From positions 1 through 48,565 of the forward strand of contig JAPJOW010000001.1 in assembly GCA_030826005.1 (NCBI GenBank): DNA of 48,565 bases. The letters run 5' to 3'. The notes below the pieces were generated by a model. It had not been told where the DNA came from. It worked only from the letters and a program-made list of their open reading frames with translations, and did not search any database. The stretch comes from Aliterella sp. RAGGC_92. GTDB lineage: Bacteria > Cyanobacteriota > Cyanobacteriia > Cyanobacteriales > Chroococcidiopsidaceae. Position numbers and translations under genes: made by a program. Positions 25,517-33,368 of this stretch are shown here, in pieces (positions within the stretch are counted from its first letter, which is position 1; each line of letters begins with the position of its first letter).

Positions 25517-26363
25517 AGCGTCTTCCCCAAGCTTGCAACAGGTTAATTGCTAATAAAACTATTAAAGAAATGACGAGCAAAACTGTACCAATTACTGTCG
25601 CCGCCGAATAATCGTACTGTTCTAATCGTTGGATAATTAGTACCGAAGCAATTAAGTCTTGATAAGGAATATTAGAGGCAACAATTACCACCGAGCCATA
25701 TTCCCCCACAGCGCGAGAAAATGCTAAAGCTATCCCCGTCAGCATCGCTGGCATTAAGGGCGGTAAAATTACCCGCCAAAAAGTCTGCCATCTAGAAGCC
25801 CCCAAAGACCATGCTGCTTCTTCGATTTCTTTTTCCATTTCTTGCAACACTGGTTGCAAAGCCCGCACCACAAAGGGCAAGGAGATGAATAACATTGCTA
25901 CCCCTACTCCCAATCGCGTAAAGGCAATTTTTATGCCGTAGGGTGCAAATAACGAGCCAAGCCAGCCTTTATCGCTATAAACCGTTGCTAATGTTAACCC
26001 TGCAACCGAAGTTGGCAAAGCAAAGGGTAAATCGATAGCCGCATCTATTATGCGTTTGAAGGGGAAATCATACCTAACTAGCACCCAAGCAATTAATAGT
26101 CCCAAAACTCCGTTAATTAGGGCAGCAATAAAGGCGGTAACGAAGGTGACATCATACGTCGCTAAAGCAACGGGATTTGTAGCAATTTTCCAAAAGTCAA
26201 TTGGTTTTTCTGTCGCTGCTTTTAGGATCAATGCCGATACTGGCAAGAGCAGTATAATTGTCAAGTAGCCTAAAGTAATGCGCCAAGGCACCGATAGCCC
26301 TAAGAGCTTATTTAGGGGTTGCCATGATGATTTTTTTTGCTTAACGTTAGAAAATACAGCCAT
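25506..26363 (-). CDS. cysT: sulfate/thiosulfate ABC transporter permease CysT
   Basis: The 285-residue protein has about six membrane spans, the CysT-type LPTSVAGLTLATVYSDKGWLG (quoted in part: LPTSVAGLTL), and the EAA loop EEAAWSLGASRWQTFWRVILPPL. It forms the other half of the sulfate permease with CysW. It is 53 bp downstream of sbp and overlaps cysW by 11 bp, so the three genes are one operon. Confidence 0.93.
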   Translation of the reverse strand: MAVFSNVKQKKSSWQPLNKLLGLSVPWRITLGYLTIILLLPVSALILKAATEKPIDFWKIATNPVALATYDVTFVTAFIAALINGVLGLLIAWVLVRYDFPFKRIIDAAIDLPFALPTSVAGLTLATVYSDKGWLGSLFAPYGIKIAFTRLGVGVAMLFISLPFVVRALQPVLQEMEKEIEEAAWSLGASRWQTFWRVILPPLMPAMLTGIALAFSRAVGEYGSVVIVASNIPYQDLIASVLIIQRLEQYDYSAATVIGTVLLVISLIVLLAINLLQAWGRRYEV

Positions 26364-26416
26364 TTTTAAGTTTTGTTTTCCTCAAGTAGTTAGCAGTCTA
26401 TAGACTAATATTTCCC

Positions 26417-27466
26417 CTAATTAGCTTGGATTTTGTCAAAAATTGCCCCATCGTCAAAAAACTTCTTTTGTATTTCATCCCATCCCCCCATATCTTGAGC
26501 AGTAAATAAGTTTTTAATCGGCACGTACTGTTTTGCTACTTCCGCAGCTACCGTAGGATCGACGGGCCTAAAGCCTACTTTGGCAAATTCTCGTTGGGAT
26601 TCTGGAGTGTAAAGATATTCCACAAATGCTTGGGCAATTTCTCGCGTGCCATGTTTGTCAACATTGGCATCTACTACTGCTACGGGATTGTCAATGGAGA
26701 TATTTACATCGGGAACTACATAGGGTAACTTTTCACCATTTAAGCCTGCTAAAATTATTTCATTTTCGTAGTTAATTAATACATCCCCCTGTCCTTGCTT
26801 AAAAAATACATCGCTAGATTCGCGGGCATCTCTTGGCAATACGGGAGCATTTTTAATTACTTTAGTTGCAAAATCTAGCGCTTGGGCTTCGTTGCCTCCG
26901 GTTCTTGTTACCGAACCCCACAATCCCAAAAAGTTCCATCTCGCACCACCAGAAGTTTTCGGGTTAGCAGTAATTACGCCTACTCCGGGTTTGGCTAAAT
27001 CTGCCCAAGTTTTAATGCCTTTAGGGTTGCCTTCGCGGGTAACTAAAGCTGCTACCGACTTGTGGACGATCGCATTATTGGGCGCTTCTTGTTCCCATCC
27101 TGGCTCAATTAGTTTTGCTTGCTCGATTTTTTTTGTATCTAATGCCAATGCTAAAGCTACTATATCTGCTTCTAAACCATCAATTACCGCACGGGCTTGA
27201 GAGCCGCTCCCGCCGTAACTTTGGTTAAATGTGATGTTTTGATTTTTCTCTTGCTTCCACTTGGCAGTAAATTGCGGAATAATTTTCTCGTAGGCGGCGC
27301 GGGTTACAGCATAAGAAACAAGAGTTACTTCTTTATCGCCGGTAGCGCTATTAGTGCTGTTTCCTCCTGACGAACAAGCGGCAATCGCACTTGATAATAC
27401 TACTCCTACCAAAAATAACGCTACAAAGTTTTTTAACTTGCTTTTGGTTATCCGCCACCAACTCAT
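26417..27466 (-). CDS. sbpA: sulfate-binding lipoprotein
   Basis: This is the periplasmic substrate-binding component of the sulfate transporter. The 349-residue precursor has a lipoprotein signal with lipobox SAIAAC (Cys31). The mature part carries the Sbp/CysP pattern: VTLVSYAVTRAAYEKIIPQF, QSYGGSGSQARAVIDGLEAD, PKTSGGARWNFLGLWG. It is first in the operon, with a good Shine-Dalgarno (AGGAG) before ATG. The usual ATPase gene cysA is not in this cluster. Confidence 0.94.
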   Translation of the reverse strand: MSWWRITKSKLKNFVALFLVGVVLSSAIAACSSGGNSTNSATGDKEVTLVSYAVTRAAYEKIIPQFTAKWKQEKNQNITFNQSYGGSGSQARAVIDGLEADIVALALALDTKKIEQAKLIEPGWEQEAPNNAIVHKSVAALVTREGNPKGIKTWADLAKPGVGVITANPKTSGGARWNFLGLWGSVTRTGGNEAQALDFATKVIKNAPVLPRDARESSDVFFKQGQGDVLINYENEIILAGLNGEKLPYVVPDVNISIDNPVAVVDANVDKHGTREIAQAFVEYLYTPESQREFAKVGFRPVDPTVAAEVAKQYVPIKNLFTAQDMGGWDEIQKKFFDDGAIFDKIQAN

Positions 27467-27487
27467 ACTTGTTTCTCCTTTTAATCC

Positions 27488-27520
27488 CCGGTTAATCGGT
27501 CGGGATACCGGACTATTCTA
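27488..27520 (-). promoter_or_regulatory. Putative -10 box and operator of the sbpA operon
   Basis: On the minus strand TAGAAT (27515-27520) is a good -10 box. Just downstream of it CCGGT/ACCGG (27507-27511 and 27488-27492) form a 5-bp inverted repeat with a 14-bp spacer, overlapping the predicted transcription start. This position suits a repressor or a leader hairpin. No known sulfur-regulator consensus was identified. Confidence 0.3.
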
Positions 27521-27592
27521 TCAAAGTTAAATGATACAGGAGAATTAAGCAATTTGACGAGAATAAAATCTACAAATTGGTAGCAGGATTTA

Positions 27593-27612
27593 TTGCGCGC
27601 GATCGCGCGCAA
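27593..27612. repeat. Perfect 20-bp palindrome built on HIP1
   Basis: TTGCGCGCGATCGCGCGCAA is its own reverse complement and extends the HIP1 core GCGATCGC by six bases each side. It is followed by GCAAAAAAAGC. It lies about 127 bp upstream of sbpA and could be a recognition site or a cruciform-prone repeat. Confidence 0.8.
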
Positions 27613-27782
27613 GCAAAAAAAGCTCCGCAAACCCTGCCCAACTAACAGCCAGGAATCCTGACTAGAACGAATTTAGTAATAAATTTTCGGCATTGCTGAA
27701 TGTAGATATGATTTTCCCTTTACAGCAACCTACCCTTCCCCTTGTCCCCTTGTCTCCAACGCTTTCTTGCCTAGCGCTTGCC

Positions 27783-28454
27783 TTATAAATAGCCGTTTTC
27801 TGCTAAAAACGCGGGAGTTAAATCGTCATCTGCATCCTGGCGGGAAGAAGAAAAAGAATTAGGGATTAATTTTTCCATATACTTACCCAAAATATCCGCT
27901 TCCAAATTTACCCCATCGCCTAATTGCAAGTAACTTAAGTTAGTTTGGGCATAAGTAAGAGGAATCACCGCTACTTTAAACCAATAGCGCTTATCGTCAT
28001 AATCAGCAATAGTTAGACTTATGCCATTAACAGCAATACTTCCCTTGGGGACAATATAACGGGCTATTTCTTTTGTGGTTGTAAAACTCATCTCCCAAGA
28101 AGTCGCCGTTTGCTCCGTAGCATCCAAGTAACCGACTCCATCTATATGTCCCATCACAAAATGCCCCCCTAACTTACTCCCCACGCGCAAAGAAGTTTCT
28201 AAGTTAACAAAACGCTCATCAAGCTGCCTTTGGGCTAAAGTAGTGCGCCCAAGAGTTTCTGGGGAAACGGCGGCGACAAATCCAGTGGGCAAAACTTCCA
28301 TCACCGTTAGACAAATTCCATCCACCGCCACGCTGTCACCGAGGGCAAGATCGGTCAAAATTAAACTAGCATTATTATCTACGCAATTAACGCTTAGGCG
28401 ATCGCTACCCAAAGAGCGGACTTGTCCCAAGGCTTGAACTAATCCTGTAAACAT
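27783..28454 (-). CDS. ribE: riboflavin synthase (alpha chain)
   Basis: The enzyme dismutates two lumazine molecules to riboflavin and the pyrimidinedione precursor. The 223-residue protein has two lumazine-binding repeats: N-terminal MFTGLVQALGQV with SVAVDGICLTVME and SETLGRTTL, and a C-terminal repeat with GHFVMGHIDGVG and SIAVNGISLTIAD. The length is typical. It is divergent from the bifunctional nuclease gene across about 290 bp. No FMN riboswitch is evident upstream. Confidence 0.95.
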   Translation of the reverse strand: MFTGLVQALGQVRSLGSDRLSVNCVDNNASLILTDLALGDSVAVDGICLTVMEVLPTGFVAAVSPETLGRTTLAQRQLDERFVNLETSLRVGSKLGGHFVMGHIDGVGYLDATEQTATSWEMSFTTTKEIARYIVPKGSIAVNGISLTIADYDDKRYWFKVAVIPLTYAQTNLSYLQLGDGVNLEADILGKYMEKLIPNSFSSSRQDADDDLTPAFLAENGYL

Positions 28455-28745
28455 AACAACTCAACTATATGTATAGACAACCAATCAAAATATTTATCTA
28501 AATAAAAATCATCTTAAATTCTTCTAATCTGCTTTACATAAATCTCATCAAGACGGGTCATACTTGGGTAAAGAGCGCTTGGGTAAACCCGATTTAATAA
28601 AACTGAATATTGCTGCCAAATAGAAGTTAAATTGATTCAACTATCACTATAAATATGTATAACGTTACTACCACCTTATATCTAGCTCTAGTGTACCCCC
28701 TTGCCACAATCGCCATAAGCACAAAAGATTTTAGAGGCTACGTCA

Positions 28746-29249
28746 ATGATTGAAATGAGAGTTGCTGGCATTGCTATAGATGCTGTAAACCGCAGCCCGA
28801 TTGTATTGCTAAAAGACGGCACCGAGCGTCGGGCGCTACCAATTTATATAAATCAAGACCAAGCTAAGGCAATTATCAGCGCCTTAGAAAACCAAAAGCC
28901 GCCCCGCCCGCTTACTCATGACTTAATGGCAAATATGTTAGAAGTCTGGGGTATGGTTTTAGAGCGCGTGGTGATTCATTCGATTCAAGATGGCACGTTT
29001 TACGCTGTCTTAAGCCTCCGCCAAGGCGAAGTCAAAAAAGATATTGATGCTCGTCCGAGCGATGCTATTGCGATCGCTTTGCGTACCAATAGCCCCATTT
29101 GGGTAATGGAAGAAGTAATTGCCGATGCTTCTATTCCTGTCGATAGAGATGCGGATGAAGCAGAGCAAAAAGCTTTTAAAGAGTTTTTATCCAATCTCCG
29201 CCCAGAAGATTTAATTCAAGGTAAAGGCTTTAGTCCGGGGGAAGCTTAA
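28746..29249 (+). CDS. bifunctional nuclease family protein (DUF151)
   Basis: The 167-residue protein begins MIEMRVAGIAIDAVNRSPIVLLKD and has the DUF151/BFN core GTERRALPIYINQDQAKAI, RPLTHDLMANML and DARPSDAIAIALRTNSPIWV. Plant and bacterial relatives have been reported to have DNase and RNase activity, though the physiological role in cyanobacteria is unknown. It is followed after 10 bp by a Fe-S aldo/keto reductase gene, so the two are probably co-transcribed. Confidence 0.9.
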   Translation: MIEMRVAGIAIDAVNRSPIVLLKDGTERRALPIYINQDQAKAIISALENQKPPRPLTHDLMANMLEVWGMVLERVVIHSIQDGTFYAVLSLRQGEVKKDIDARPSDAIAIALRTNSPIWVMEEVIADASIPVDRDADEAEQKAFKEFLSNLRPEDLIQGKGFSPGEA

Positions 29250-29259
29250 ACTATTATTT

Positions 29260-30387
29260 ATGCGTTATCGACGTTTTGGTAAAACAAACCTTTACTTGTC
29301 TGTTTTCTCTTTGGGAACGATGCGCTACTTGGCATCTCCAGAAAATGCCCGAAAGACCATAGAAAAAGCTTTAGCTTGTGGCATTAACCACTTTGAAACT
29401 GCTAGAGGTTACGGCAAAAGTGAGGAGTATTTAGGAGCAGTATTAGCTCAGAACTTATCAATACCCCGCAGTCAAATTTATATTACTACTAAAATCTCAC
29501 CAATGGCAGATGCGGATTCTATGCGTCGCTCTATTGATGAATCAATGCAGCGTTTGCAGTTAGATTACATCGACTGTCTGGCGATTCATGGGATTAATAC
29601 TTGGGAACATCTCCAGTTGGTACAGCAAGACAGAGGCTGTATGCAGGCGGTGCTGGAAGCAGTAGAGGATGGGCGAATAAAGCACGTTGGTTTTTCAACT
29701 CACGGCTCGTTAGAATTAATTAGCGCGGCGATCGCAACAGATTTATTTGAGTTTGTTAATTTACATTATTACTACTTTTTTCAACGTCATGCCGCCGCCC
29801 TAGAATTAGCCAAAGCAAAAGACATGGGGATATTTATTATTTCCCCCGCCGATAAAGGTGGCAGACTATACACCCCGCCGCAACAACTAATCGATTTGTG
29901 CCACCCCTTTACACCTTTAGAATTAAATTATCGTTTTTTACTTAGCAATCTTTGCATCACTACCCTCAGTATCGGCGCGGCAAATGCCGAGGAATTGGTC
30001 GAACCCTTAAAATGTAGCGACTCGTGCGAACCATTGACAGCAAACGAGCTTGCCGCCTGCCAGCGCTTAGATAGGCAATTAGATAGTATACAACCCCAAA
30101 AATGCAGTCAATGCTTTGCCTGCTTACCTTGCCCGGAAAATATCAATATTCCCGAAATTTTACGTCTACGCAATCTTGCGGTTGCCTACGATATGATCGA
30201 CTATGGTAATTACCGATACACGATGTTTGAAAATGCTGGTCATTGGTTTCCCGGTAATAAAGGCGATCGTTGTACTAGTTGCGGCGATTGCCTGCCTCGG
30301 TGTCCCGAACAGCTAGATATTCCAGCTTTGTTAGCTGATGCTCACCAAAAACTAGACGGCGCTCCCCGTCGTCGTTTGTGGGATTAA
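29260..30387 (+). CDS. aldo/keto reductase with C-terminal 4Fe-4S domain
   Basis: The 375-residue protein is a fusion of an aldo/keto reductase barrel (residues 1 to about 265, with FETARGYGKSEEYLG near 46-60 containing the likely catalytic Tyr) and a ferredoxin-like tail. The tail carries two cysteine clusters: C282, C285, C288, C291 and C338, C341, C344, C348, each followed by Pro, suggesting two 4Fe-4S clusters. Such proteins may pass electrons between an NAD(P)H site and the clusters. The substrate is unknown. It follows the bifunctional nuclease gene at 10 bp. Confidence 0.88.
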   Translation: MRYRRFGKTNLYLSVFSLGTMRYLASPENARKTIEKALACGINHFETARGYGKSEEYLGAVLAQNLSIPRSQIYITTKISPMADADSMRRSIDESMQRLQLDYIDCLAIHGINTWEHLQLVQQDRGCMQAVLEAVEDGRIKHVGFSTHGSLELISAAIATDLFEFVNLHYYYFFQRHAAALELAKAKDMGIFIISPADKGGRLYTPPQQLIDLCHPFTPLELNYRFLLSNLCITTLSIGAANAEELVEPLKCSDSCEPLTANELAACQRLDRQLDSIQPQKCSQCFACLPCPENINIPEILRLRNLAVAYDMIDYGNYRYTMFENAGHWFPGNKGDRCTSCGDCLPRCPEQLDIPALLADAHQKLDGAPRRRLWD

Positions 30388-30445
30388 GTATAAAAAGTAC
30401 TATAGCTTTTTGTCGAATGAAGATCGGCTGTCCTCAATTAAAACT

Positions 30446-31321
30446 ATGAAAAACAATTCCCTTGCGGCAATAAAACCTCTAGAAAACACTCAGTTTTGGT
30501 TATTAGCGATTTCTGGTGGCTTGACTGCCGTATACGCTAGTTTGTACCTGAGACTTGATGGTAACTTAAGTCAGCTAACTATCGGCTTGCTAGGATTGGG
30601 AGCGGTGTTTTCTCTATTAGCTGACAAACGCCAGACTTTAAAACTAGAGAGCGATATTTTTTCCAGCTTGCTCGGCATTCTAATTATTGCTTTTGTTTTA
30701 GTTAGAAGCAATTATATTGATGCTGTTGATTCCTTTGTCGAACTTACGCCATTTATCGTTTTTCTAGGTGTAGCACTCTTAGCGTCAGGCATCAAAGGTT
30801 TGCGTCAGTATTGGCTAGAACTACTGATTATTTTTGCTTTTAGCCTACCTGTCGGTTATATTACCCATCGCTTAGATATATCAATATTTACAGCGAAATT
30901 TTCCTTTGCCTTCTTATCCTACTTAGGGTTTCCCGTTGTGCGCGAAGGAGTAAATATTATTTTGCCTACTGGAGCAGTTGAAGTCTATCCAGGCTGTTCG
31001 GGAATGGAATCTATATCGCAGCTAATGAAGTTGGCAATTTTATTTTTAGTGATGTTCCCGACAAAAAGTTTATTCAAAAAAATTCTTGTCCCGCTTGTTG
31101 CGGTTGTCATTGCCTTTTTGGTTAATTCTGTAAGGGTAGCGCTGATGGCATTTCTAGTTGCAAAATCAAATCCTACAGCTTTTGAATACTGGCATACAGG
31201 TACAGGTTCGGAGATATTCTTTTTGCTCTGCACGTTGCTGTTTGGTTGTTTTTGTTACTTAATTATCAAGCAAGAGGACGATCGCCAAAGCAACGAACAA
31301 ATGGAGTTGCCCAAGGAATGA
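30446..31321 (+). CDS. crtB: cyanoexosortase B
   Basis: Exosortases are membrane cysteine proteases that recognise PEP-CTERM tails of exported proteins, usually linked to extracellular polysaccharide. From ATG 30446 the protein has 291 residues with about eight spans. The catalytic set is visible: Cys184 in YPGCSGMES, Arg230 in NSVRVALM, and His250 in YWHTGTGSEIFF. The next gene is the matching associated protein. ATG 30446 is preferred to TTG 30410; neither has a strong ribosome site. The symbol crtB refers to cyanoexosortase, not phytoene synthase. Confidence 0.85.
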   Translation: MKNNSLAAIKPLENTQFWLLAISGGLTAVYASLYLRLDGNLSQLTIGLLGLGAVFSLLADKRQTLKLESDIFSSLLGILIIAFVLVRSNYIDAVDSFVELTPFIVFLGVALLASGIKGLRQYWLELLIIFAFSLPVGYITHRLDISIFTAKFSFAFLSYLGFPVVREGVNIILPTGAVEVYPGCSGMESISQLMKLAILFLVMFPTKSLFKKILVPLVAVVIAFLVNSVRVALMAFLVAKSNPTAFEYWHTGTGSEIFFLLCTLLFGCFCYLIIKQEDDRQSNEQMELPKE

Positions 31322-32004
31322 AGTCTAAGCAGTTGCGGATACCATTACTGATAGTTACTTTTGCAAGTACTACTCTAGTTTTGGGTAAATTACTATTAGA
31401 CCCAAACGTTGGCAAACGCCAACTTACACCAATCGTATTTCCCCAAACCGTACCGATAAACGGCTGGCAATTCCAAGAAAGCCAGCCATTTATAAGCACA
31501 ACGGCGGAAAAAGGTCAAACTATTGGTAAACCCCTCGATCGCGGTAAACGGTATCGCTACAGCCAAAATAATCTAGTTCTAGATGTGGAAACGATCTACG
31601 AATTAGAAACTCAGGGCGAATACAAGATATTTTTACAAGATTATAGTTCGGTCGAAGCTGCACCGAGCGATCGCTCTTTTGTCGTCCGCCAGCAACCAGG
31701 CGTTGGTACTTATGCTATGTACATCATCCAAAACCGCGCTTATTTAACCACCTGTATCAACCCGCGCGGTGGTAGCACCTTAAGTAGACAAGAGTATAAC
31801 GACAATCGCGATCGCTACGATCTGCTATCGGATCGGACAATTCCTTGGCTTTTAGGTCAGCGAAGTCTGCGCGATACTCGTTGCTTATGGAGTCATTTTT
31901 CCATACCCTTAAATAAGTCTTCACCACAGGCGGCTTATATTCTTCTAGAAAAAGCTTGGATTTCTTGGTATCAATGGTGGATTAAGCACTATCCCCAAGA
32001 ATGA
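31318..32004 (+). CDS. cyanoexosortase B system-associated protein
   Basis: The 228-residue protein has an N-terminal membrane anchor (LRIPLLIVTFASTTLVLGKLL) and a soluble domain facing outward, with NGWQFQES and DRSFVVRQQPGVGTYAM and two late cysteines (TTCINP, DTRCLW) that might form a disulfide. Its ATG overlaps the exosortase stop codon (ATGA), indicating translational coupling. Proteins at this position are conserved partners of cyanoexosortase B, similar in placement to EpsI-like proteins. The exact function is unknown. Confidence 0.8.
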   Translation: MKSKQLRIPLLIVTFASTTLVLGKLLLDPNVGKRQLTPIVFPQTVPINGWQFQESQPFISTTAEKGQTIGKPLDRGKRYRYSQNNLVLDVETIYELETQGEYKIFLQDYSSVEAAPSDRSFVVRQQPGVGTYAMYIIQNRAYLTTCINPRGGSTLSRQEYNDNRDRYDLLSDRTIPWLLGQRSLRDTRCLWSHFSIPLNKSSPQAAYILLEKAWISWYQWWIKHYPQE

Positions 32005-32047
32005 TTTTTGGTCAAGATCAATTGTAGTAATTCAAGGTTCGATCGGC

Positions 32048-32731
32048 GTGACAAAAGCAAACAATAATGAATGGTGGTTCGCTCCTCTTTTTCGCATCGT
32101 CGGTTACGCATTATTAGCTTTGTCATTATTTGACGTTATTGATGTTTTTGTTCCGGCGTTATTTACGAACCCCGCTTGGGAATTTCAAACGGTGAGAAGT
32201 TTGGTAGAGCGAGTACCCGTACCTTTACTAGGTGCGGTGCTAGTATTTTCTGGGGAAAAAAGCCTAAAAATCTTTAAGTTCTTATCTTGGGCTTGTTTAG
32301 TTGCGGGGATATTATTTTTCTTATTAGTTCCATTGGGTATTAATGCTAGTTGGAGACTCGATAGACAAAGCGCTCAAGAACTTAACACTAGAGTCACTCA
32401 ACAAGCAAACCAACTGCAACAGTTGCAAGCAGTACTTAATAAAGCAACTACACCCGCAGAAATTCAAAGCGTACTAACGCGCCTTAATCCCCAAGCCGGC
32501 GCTGTACCTACTCAAAACGTTGCTCAGTTAAAAACTCAACTTTTAGCAAGAGTTGCTGATGGGGAAAGACAGTTAAAATCTCAAGCGGCGAGTAGTCGCG
32601 CAAATGCCCAAAGGACACTGCTCAAAAATACCGTTAAATCAGTTTTGGGGGCTTTGGTTTCTGGGGCAATATTTATCTCAATCTGGAGACAGACGAATAA
32701 AGCGCTCAAAGCAAACCGACAAAGAGCCTAG
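32048..32731 (+). CDS. HpsJ-like membrane protein
   Basis: The 227-residue protein has about four membrane spans (roughly 12-32, 58-75, 78-98 and 200-220), separated by a Gln-rich coiled-coil region (about 110-190) with QQANQLQQLQAVLNKA. It resembles HpsJ-type proteins of hormogonium polysaccharide export that occur next to cyanoexosortases. The start is GTG 32048. The link to polysaccharide export is by similarity and neighbourhood. Confidence 0.7.
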   Translation: MTKANNNEWWFAPLFRIVGYALLALSLFDVIDVFVPALFTNPAWEFQTVRSLVERVPVPLLGAVLVFSGEKSLKIFKFLSWACLVAGILFFLLVPLGINASWRLDRQSAQELNTRVTQQANQLQQLQAVLNKATTPAEIQSVLTRLNPQAGAVPTQNVAQLKTQLLARVADGERQLKSQAASSRANAQRTLLKNTVKSVLGALVSGAIFISIWRQTNKALKANRQRA

Positions 32732-32807
32732 AAGCTAATAACTTTTATGTCAAACGGTGGGTGGTGCTGTTAAGTTAGTAGTAGAAACATTAACCAACTA
32801 CTCAATT

Positions 32808-33362
32808 ATGCGGCTTCTTGTTTTGGTTAAAAAAAGAGCGCTGCTATCATTAATTACGAGCCTTAGCGCCGTAATTTTTATCCAACCAGCACCACCCTTT
32901 GCTCAAGTAAAAACTCCTGTCGTTCCTCCACCAGCTAACGCACCTCTAGAGTTGAGCTTGCTTGCTCCTAATACCGCCGCTAAAAATGGTGTAGTTACAG
33001 CAAGTAATATTTCGCAAAAGCAACTAACTATCCCTAGTTTATGGTGGGCAAAAGAGCAGTTTGGCGGCAAGTTGCTAGATAACTGGTTGGCTTACCCAGC
33101 TAAGGGAAGTAACTCGCCGCGTATAGATTTGGTTGTCAATCGGCAAATTTGGAGTTTGCTAGATTATGTAGAGCGTTACGAGTTTGTTAATAATTTTGGC
33201 AATGTTGCCCGCGATTATGGCTACAACGTCAGAGTATTTAATTATCAACAAGAACTGTTAGCAACTTATACTTGCAACTTCAACGTTCAACCTCGTTTGT
33301 GTAATATAGCGGCTCTAAATGCTTCCGGTAAAGCCAGCGTTCGCGGTTCAGTCCGCAATTAG
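32808..33362 (+). CDS. conserved secreted protein, function unknown
   Basis: From ATG 32808 the 184-residue protein has a signal peptide (KKRALLSLITSLSAVIFIQPAPPFAQ) and then a soluble domain with SLWWAKEQFGGKLLDNWLAYP, IDLVVNRQIWSLLDYVERYEFV and a late Cys pair (CNF...LCN). I know no named family, though it looks like cyanobacterial conserved proteins. It lies 77 bp after the HpsJ-like gene, so it may belong to that export system; this is inference. A GTG 32757 start is less likely because it would bury the signal peptide. Confidence 0.65.
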   Translation: MRLLVLVKKRALLSLITSLSAVIFIQPAPPFAQVKTPVVPPPANAPLELSLLAPNTAAKNGVVTASNISQKQLTIPSLWWAKEQFGGKLLDNWLAYPAKGSNSPRIDLVVNRQIWSLLDYVERYEFVNNFGNVARDYGYNVRVFNYQQELLATYTCNFNVQPRLCNIAALNASGKASVRGSVRN

Positions 33363-33368
33363 CAATTT

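Larger units (their letters stand above)
27467..27782. other. Spacer holding the sulfate-operon promoter
   Basis: This 316-bp region between ribE's end and sbpA holds no gene. Contents: a minus-strand -10 box TAGAAT (27515-27520), an inverted repeat at 27488-27511, the 20-bp HIP1 palindrome at 27593-27612, and a T/C-rich stretch at about 27727-27755. Confidence 0.5.
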
